Shown here piece after piece: positions 6,545 through 10,009 of a stretch of 10,009 nt of DNA. Position numbers and translations under genes: made by a program. The DNA lies in the NCBI GenBank assembly GCA_017628435.1, contig JAGBZE010000196.1, positions 1 through 10,009 of the forward strand. The letters are read 5' to 3'. Source of the stretch: Akkermansia sp. Its GTDB lineage: Bacteria > Verrucomicrobiota > Verrucomicrobiia > Verrucomicrobiales > Akkermansiaceae. Numbering within the stretch: position 1 is the stretch's first letter; every line of letters begins with the position of its first letter. The notes beneath the pieces are model-generated. The model worked only from the letters and a program-made list of their open reading frames with translations, did no database searches and was not told where the DNA came from.

Positions 6545-6573
6545 CTTATAGCATATTGCCTGCATTCCTGCAA
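6545..6573 (-). promoter_or_regulatory. Putative promoter of the phosphoesterase-permease-HAD cluster
   Basis: TTGCAG (6573-6568), a 17-bp spacer and TATAAG (6550-6545) on the minus strand. The predicted start near 6538 leaves a leader of only about seven bases before the ATG at 6531, with no room for a Shine-Dalgarno sequence. Confidence 0.6.
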
Positions 6574-6604
6574 GCCCTGAATGATAATCTACCTCAATTT
6601 CCCC

Positions 6605-6984
6605 ATGTGTCCCAAAGTTTTCGAGAAATTGTGATTTATCTTCCTATTCTTGCGCACGTAGTGCGCGGAATTTTGAGCCCGTAAGGGCGGAACTTTTCGT
6701 AGCCCAGGGCTTTAGCCCTGGGATTGGAACAATAAAAGAATCGGAACCCCGCCAGCCGGCGGGGTGACAGAATATGCAGGGTAAAGATATTGTTTTAACG
6801 CAGCTTATTAGAACACAGTGCATTAGTAATCTGCCACCCACTCGCTTCGCTCGGGGTTCTGATATCTTTATCTGTTTATCCCGGGGCTTACGCCCCGCGC
6901 TAAGAAAAGTGCCGCCCTGCGGGCTCATTTTTCCGCTCGCTGCGCTCGCCTTCAAATCACTTTATCGAAAACTTTGGGACACAT
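6605..6984. mobile_element. MITE-like element with 20-bp perfect terminal inverted repeats
   Basis: The left end ATGTGTCCCAAAGTTTTCGA (6605-6624) recurs as its exact reverse complement at 6965-6984. A further GTGATTT/AAATCAC match (6631-6637, 6954-6960) lies inside. The 380-bp element encodes no transposase. The interior is packed with small palindromes: GCGCAC/GTGCGC (6652-6666), GCCC/GGGC (6677-6688), CCCAGGGC/GCCCTGGG (6703-6722), ACCCCGCC/GGCGGGGT (6746-6765) and GGGGC/GCCCC (6883-6896). No target duplication is obvious at the ends. The same end sequence appears again at 9980-9999. This suggests a non-autonomous element moved by an unlinked transposase; the family is not identified. Confidence 0.65.
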
Positions 6985-7024
6985 GTGGAATGATACCCCC
7001 CCGATACTTCGTAATTTAGAATCA

Positions 7025-7133
7025 TCTGCCCTGGCGGGCCGAGAGAAGTTCCGCTGACGCGGAGAGAATTTCGCCCTGGCGGGCAGAGAGAATTTCTGCT
7101 GCGCAGAGAGAATTTCGCGGACGGTGTCCGCGA
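7025..7133 (-). repeat. Five-hairpin module M4, upstream of hrpB
   Basis: Read on the minus strand: TCGCGGAC (7133-7115, 3-nt loop), TCTGC (7107-7095), a mismatched TCTGCCC/GGGCGA hairpin (7087-7071), TCCGC (7063-7050) and a damaged fifth hairpin TCGGCCC/GGGCAGA (7042-7025). Linkers are AATTCTC except one mutated copy (ACTTCTC, 7049-7043). Hairpin 3 looks like a blend of the type-3 stem TCGCC and the type-5 stem TCTGCCC. M4 is the less well kept of the two modules around hrpB. Confidence 0.88.
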
Positions 7134-7145
7134 GAGATTAAGGAG

Positions 7146-7163
7146 CTGCCCGGAAACGGGCAG
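7146..7163. repeat. GAAA-tetraloop hairpin next to module M4
   Basis: CTGCCCG-GAAA-CGGGCAG is a perfect 7-bp stem with a GNRA loop when read on the plus strand. The same hairpin is present inverted at 9801-9818 beside module M5. It is separated from the module by GAGATTAAGGAG rather than by the standard linker, so I keep it apart from the five-hairpin unit. Confidence 0.8.
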
Positions 7164-7176
7164 GGAATTTCTACTT

Positions 7177-7204
7177 CGTAATTCGTAACTCGTAATTCGT
7201 AATT
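7177..7204. repeat. Heptanucleotide tandem repeat (CGTAATT) upstream of hrpB
   Basis: Four consecutive 7-bp units, CGTAATT, CGTAACT, CGTAATT and CGTAATT, end five bases before the -35 box of the hrpB promoter. The first unit belongs to the TACTTCGTAATT border of the hairpin module; the following three are absent at the right arm. A change in copy number would not move the promoter relative to the gene. Confidence 0.85.
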
Positions 7205-7208
7205 AAAT

Positions 7209-7238
7209 TTGACTTCTCCCGGGAGCATAATGTACAAT
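7209..7238 (+). promoter_or_regulatory. Putative hrpB promoter
   Basis: TTGACT (7209-7214), an 18-bp spacer and TACAAT (7233-7238). The predicted start near 7245 gives a leader of about five bases before the ATG at 7250. The spacer contains the perfect 10-bp palindrome CTCCCGGGAG (7216-7225). The promoter lies between the inverted-repeat arms, so it would move with the gene if the segment inverted. Confidence 0.65.
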
Positions 7239-7249
7239 GCGGCGCGCCT

Positions 7250-9769
7250 ATGTTACCCATTGACCAGATACGCGGAGAAATCCTGGAAGCCGTGCGTCAG
7301 CCGGGGTTCTGTGTGCTGCTCAGCGCGCCCACAGGCAGCGGCAAATCCACCCGTGTGCCGGGCATGCTGCTGGAGGCCGGGCTTGGGGAACAGGGCACCA
7401 TCATCGTGGTGCAGCCGCGGCGGCTGGCTGCGCGTCTGCTGGCGGGTTACGTGGCGCGGCAGTTTCCCTGCCGGCTCGGCCAGGAGGTAGGCTACACCGT
7501 GCGATTCGACTCCCAGCGCAGCGCCGCCACCCGCATTCTGTTTGTGACCGATGGTATCCTGGAACGCCGACTCACCGAGGACCCGGAGCTGAAGGGCGTA
7601 TCCGCCGTCATTTTCGATGAAGTGCATGAGCGCCGTCTCAGCGGCGATTTGTGCCTGGCGCGCGTGCTGGAGCTGCAGCGCCACAGCCGCCCGGAGATAG
7701 GCGTATTCGTCATGTCGGCCACGCTGGAGCTTGATAAATTGCAGGGCTACCTGCCGCAAGCCACCGTGCTGCGGGCAGAGGGGCGGCTTTTCCCGGTGGA
7801 GGTAAGCTACATGCCGCCCGTGCCGGTGCGCAACAAGTTCGGCTATGTGCAGCCCCCGCCCGTGTGGGAGCAATGCGCCGCCGCCGTGCGCCAGCTGGTG
7901 GAGCACGATGACTGCGGCGATGTGCTCGTCTTCCTGCCGGGGGCATACGAAATCCGCCGCACGGTAGAGGTTCTGGAAAATGTGGGCTGGATGCGCGGGC
8001 GCGATGTCTTTGCCCTGCATGGCCAGCTCACGCCGGAAGCCCAGGCCCAGGCCGTGGAGCCCGGCAGCCGCCCGCGCGTCATTGTTTCCACCAACATTGC
8101 AGAAACCTCCCTCACCATCGAGGGCGTGCGCTCGGTGGTGGATAGCGGCACCGCCCGCGAATCCCGCTGGGATCCGCTCCGCGGCATCTCCACCCTGCAT
8201 GTGGTCCCCATTTCCCAGGCCCAGGCAGAGCAGCGCACCGGCCGCGCCGGCCGCCTGGGCCCCGGGCGTTGCATCCGCCTGTGGAGCGAGGCCGAACACC
8301 GCCGCCGCGCCCCCTTCCCCTCGCCGGAAATTCACCGGGCCGATATTTCGCAGGCCTTCTTGAACCTGCTGGCCTGGGGATGCCGCAGCCTGGCAGATAT
8401 CCGCCGCTTCCCCTGGCCGGATGCCCCCACCGAGGCCGAAACCACCCGCGCCTGGCAACTGCTGGAGGAACTGGGCGCTGCCGATTCCCGGGGACTCACC
8501 CCCACCGGGCGGAGTATGCTGCAATTCCCCCTGCCCCCGGTGCTGGCTCGCCTGCTGGTAGCTGGCCAGGACTATGGCTGCCAGGCAGAAATGGCCGCCA
8601 TTGCCGCCCTGCTGCAGGGCGAATCCATTGCCCTGTCCACCGGGTTGAGCAATACCCTGCGCCATGAGGACGATTTCACCGATTTCCAGGCCGAGTGGCG
8701 CGCACTGGAGACCGCCATCCAGCTCCATTTCAACCCGGCAGAATGCAACCGCCTGGGCATCATGGCCCGCGCCGCCCGCGAGGTGGCCCAGGCCTTCCGC
8801 CAGATGATGCACGGGCACCCCACCGCGCCGGATTTCGCCGCCCACCGCGCCGGTGTGGTGCGTGGTCTGCTGGGCAGTTTCCCCGCCCACGTGGCCGCCC
8901 GCAACAACACCGCCACCGGCACCGCCCGCCTCTGCCAGCGCCGCGGCGGCAGCATCGCGGCAGATTCCGTGGCCCGCAATGCAGCCATTTTCCTGGCTGC
9001 AGACATGACCGAAGTGGGCGGCAGGAATGTAGAGACCCGCCTGGCCCGCTGCACCATTCTCACCGCAGATGACCTGCCGGTGCATGAGGACGATGTGGCC
9101 GTGTTCGACCCCGCCAGAAAGCGCGTGCTGAACCACCACAGGCTCCTCTACCGCGACCTGGTGATTGCCGGGGAAGAAACCGGCGATGCCGCACCGGATG
9201 CCGCCGCCCCGCTGCTGGCGGAGCAAGTGCTGCGCGGCAACCTGCGCCTGGAGGGGTGGGATGGCCACGTGCTCCAGTGGATTAACCGCCTGTGCTGCCT
9301 GCGCACCGCCATGCCGGAGCTGGAAATGCCGGATTTCGGAGAGGAAGACCGCCTTGTCGCCATCACCATGCTCTGCGAGGGCGCCGTCAGTTACAAAGAG
9401 ATTCAGAACCGCCCCGTGCTGCCCATTCTGGGCGAATGGCTCTCCCCCTGGCAGAAAGAATGCCTGAACCGCTACGCGCCCAAATCCATCAAACTGAGCA
9501 ATGGGCGGGAAGTCAAGCTCCTGTACCGCGAGGACGGCACCCCCACCTTCGGCCTCAAATGCCAGCTGCTTTTCGGGGTGCCGCAGACGCCGGTCATTGC
9601 GGAGGGGCGCGTGAAATGCCTGGTGGAAATCCTGGCGCCCAACCAGCGTCCCTACCAGATTACCAGCGACCTGGCCTCATTCTGGCGCAACGGCTACCCC
9701 CAGATGAAGAAAGACCTCGCCGGCCGCTACCCCCGCCACGATTGGCCAGACACCGCCCCGGATGCATGA
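7250..9769 (+). CDS. hrpB: ATP-dependent helicase HrpB (DEAH/RHA family)
   Basis: An 839-residue RNA-helicase-type ATPase. Motif I is APTGSGKST (26-34), Ia QPRRLAARLL (55-64), II DEVHER (123-128, valine replacing alanine of DEAH), III SAT (156-158), V STNIAETSLTIEGV (280-293) and VI QRTGRAGR (328-335). The winged-helix/ratchet region (HA2) follows, then an HrpB-type C-terminal domain ending in ILAPNQRPYQITSDLASFW and GRYPRHDWP. Length and order are those of full-length HrpB. The bacterial role is poorly defined; members act on RNA or ribonucleoprotein. The start is set by the first ATG and by the promoter, which leaves only about five untranslated bases and no Shine-Dalgarno sequence. The gene stands alone and is enclosed by a roughly 230-bp inverted repeat. 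Confidence 0.95.
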   Translation: MLPIDQIRGEILEAVRQPGFCVLLSAPTGSGKSTRVPGMLLEAGLGEQGTIIVVQPRRLAARLLAGYVARQFPCRLGQEVGYTVRFDSQRSAATRILFVTDGILERRLTEDPELKGVSAVIFDEVHERRLSGDLCLARVLELQRHSRPEIGVFVMSATLELDKLQGYLPQATVLRAEGRLFPVEVSYMPPVPVRNKFGYVQPPPVWEQCAAAVRQLVEHDDCGDVLVFLPGAYEIRRTVEVLENVGWMRGRDVFALHGQLTPEAQAQAVEPGSRPRVIVSTNIAETSLTIEGVRSVVDSGTARESRWDPLRGISTLHVVPISQAQAEQRTGRAGRLGPGRCIRLWSEAEHRRRAPFPSPEIHRADISQAFLNLLAWGCRSLADIRRFPWPDAPTEAETTRAWQLLEELGAADSRGLTPTGRSMLQFPLPPVLARLLVAGQDYGCQAEMAAIAALLQGESIALSTGLSNTLRHEDDFTDFQAEWRALETAIQLHFNPAECNRLGIMARAAREVAQAFRQMMHGHPTAPDFAAHRAGVVRGLLGSFPAHVAARNNTATGTARLCQRRGGSIAADSVARNAAIFLAADMTEVGGRNVETRLARCTILTADDLPVHEDDVAVFDPARKRVLNHHRLLYRDLVIAGEETGDAAPDAAAPLLAEQVLRGNLRLEGWDGHVLQWINRLCCLRTAMPELEMPDFGEEDRLVAITMLCEGAVSYKEIQNRPVLPILGEWLSPWQKECLNRYAPKSIKLSNGREVKLLYREDGTPTFGLKCQLLFGVPQTPVIAEGRVKCLVEILAPNQRPYQITSDLASFWRNGYPQMKKDLAGRYPRHDWPDTAPDA

Positions 9770-9830
9770 GGGGAAGTGCGAATTACGAAGTAGAAATTCC
9801 CTGCCCGTTTCCGGGCAGCTCCTTAATCTC

Positions 9831-9940
9831 TCGCGGACACCGTCCGCGAAATTCTCTCTGCGCCAGCAGAAATTCTCTCTGCCCGCCAGGGCGAAATTCT
9901 CTCCGCGTCAGCGGAAATTCTCTCTGCCCGACAGGGCAGA
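9831..9940 (+). repeat. Five-hairpin module M5, downstream of hrpB
   Basis: Hairpins on the plus strand: TCGCGGAC (9831-9849, loop ACC), TCTGC (9857-9870, loop GCCA), a mismatched TCTGCCC/GGGCGA (9878-9894, loop GCCA), TCCGC (9902-9915, loop GTCA) and TCTGCCC (9923-9940, loop GACA). All four linkers are AATTCTC. It would lie in the 3' region of the hrpB transcript. As with M3 there is no U tract, so it is not a standard terminator. Confidence 0.9.
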
Positions 9941-9979
9941 TGATTCTAAATTACGAAGTATCGGGGGGTATCATTCCAC

Positions 9980-9999
9980 ATGTGTCCCAAAGTTTTCGA
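9980..9999 (+). mobile_element. End of a second MITE-like element (truncated by the window)
   Basis: ATGTGTCCCAAAGTTTTCGA, identical to 6605-6624, is followed by GAAATTGTGA, which also matches the bases after that left end (6625-6634). The orientation is that of a left end, so a second copy of the element probably continues past position 10009. Confidence 0.55.
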
Positions 10000-10009
10000 G
10001 AAATTGTGA

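Larger units (their letters stand above)
6957..7185. repeat. Left arm of the inverted repeat flanking hrpB
   Basis: About 229 bp that reappear inverted at 9779-10009 with few differences. These are a small indel near the outer end, C7 versus C6 in a homopolymer, one loop base (TGGC versus TGTC), a stem change GGGCCGA versus GGGCAGA, GAAGT versus GAATT, and a 3-nt versus 4-nt loop in hairpin 2. The arm contains the right end of the MITE-like element, module M4, a GAAA-loop hairpin (7146-7163) and two direct copies of TACTTCGTAATT (7005-7016, 7172-7183) flanking the hairpins. Confidence 0.9.
9779..10009. repeat. Right arm of the inverted repeat flanking hrpB
   Basis: The reverse complement of 6957-7185, starting nine bases after the hrpB stop codon and still matching at the window edge, so it may extend further. 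It carries the GAAA/TTTC hairpin (9801-9818), module M5, the border motif AATTACGAAGTA twice (9781-9792, 9949-9960) and a copy of the MITE-like end. Confidence 0.9.

Noticed and set aside
6644..6955. 103-codon open frame on the minus strand inside the MITE-like element
   Set aside because: The translation follows the palindromes of the element and shows no domain or ribosome-binding site. It is probably a by-product of the repeat.
7209..7490. 93-codon plus-strand frame starting upstream of hrpB
   Set aside because: It overlaps the hrpB 5' end in another frame and would begin inside the promoter.
7253..9268. Long open frame on the minus strand opposite hrpB (671 codons)
   Set aside because: HrpB on the plus strand has complete helicase motifs. 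The antisense frame is Gly/Ala/His/Gln-rich with no recognisable domain, as expected opposite a GC-rich gene.
9801..9818. GC-rich hairpin after hrpB as an intrinsic terminator
   Set aside because: The stem is good, but it is followed by CTCCTTAATCTC rather than a U tract, and the same hairpin is present upstream of the gene.

Overview
The window looks like a chromosomal segment from a Gram-negative bacterium of moderately high GC. It carries a cytochrome bd oxidase operon, an LptF/LptG-type permease (which implies an outer membrane), two tRNA genes without an encoded CCA and an HrpB-type helicase. Sigma70-like promoters lie almost on top of their start codons. The DUF4492-cydA-cydB arrangement is known from Bacteroidetes and relatives. 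The overall feel (GC, dense imperfect palindromic repeats, short leaders) suggests Verrucomicrobiota, perhaps an Akkermansia relative. That is an inference; no marker gene settles it.

Layout. Positions 1-366 hold three copies of an unusual structured repeat, described below. Positions 370-3263 (minus strand) are a three-gene operon: DUF4492 small membrane protein, then cydA, then cydB. It has a clear promoter at 3270-3297 and a tract of 7-bp repeats covering the end of cydA and the translation start of cydB. Positions 3319-3635 (minus) hold a tRNA-Phe/tRNA-Pro unit with its own promoter and an intrinsic terminator. Positions 3700-6531 (minus) are a second likely operon: calcineurin-like phosphoesterase, LptF/LptG-family permease, HAD phosphatase. 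Positions 6532-7249 carry no credible gene and hold a MITE-like element, a structured repeat and the hrpB promoter. Positions 7250-9769 (plus) encode HrpB. The remainder, 9770-10009, is an inverted copy of the repeats found upstream of hrpB.

The most unusual content is non-coding. Five modules (7-114, 133-239, 256-366, 7025-7133, 9831-9940) share one architecture: five short hairpins joined by a constant 7-nt linker, AATTCTC in module orientation. Hairpins 2 and 4 keep the same stem in all five modules (TCTGC and TCCGC). The stems of hairpins 1, 3 and 5 change between modules, with both arms changing together in most cases, and the loops vary. I do not recognise this as a described family. 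Two of the modules, with flanking sequence, form a near-identical inverted repeat of about 230 bp around the hrpB transcription unit, next to copies of a 20-bp terminal inverted repeat that bounds a 380-bp MITE-like element. Heptanucleotide repeats recur in other contexts too (TTAATCC between cydA and cydB, CGTAATT before hrpB).

Functionally, cydAB gives microaerobic quinol oxidation. The second operon mixes an envelope-lipid permease with two small hydrolases of unknown substrate. The tRNAs and HrpB are housekeeping genes unrelated to either operon.
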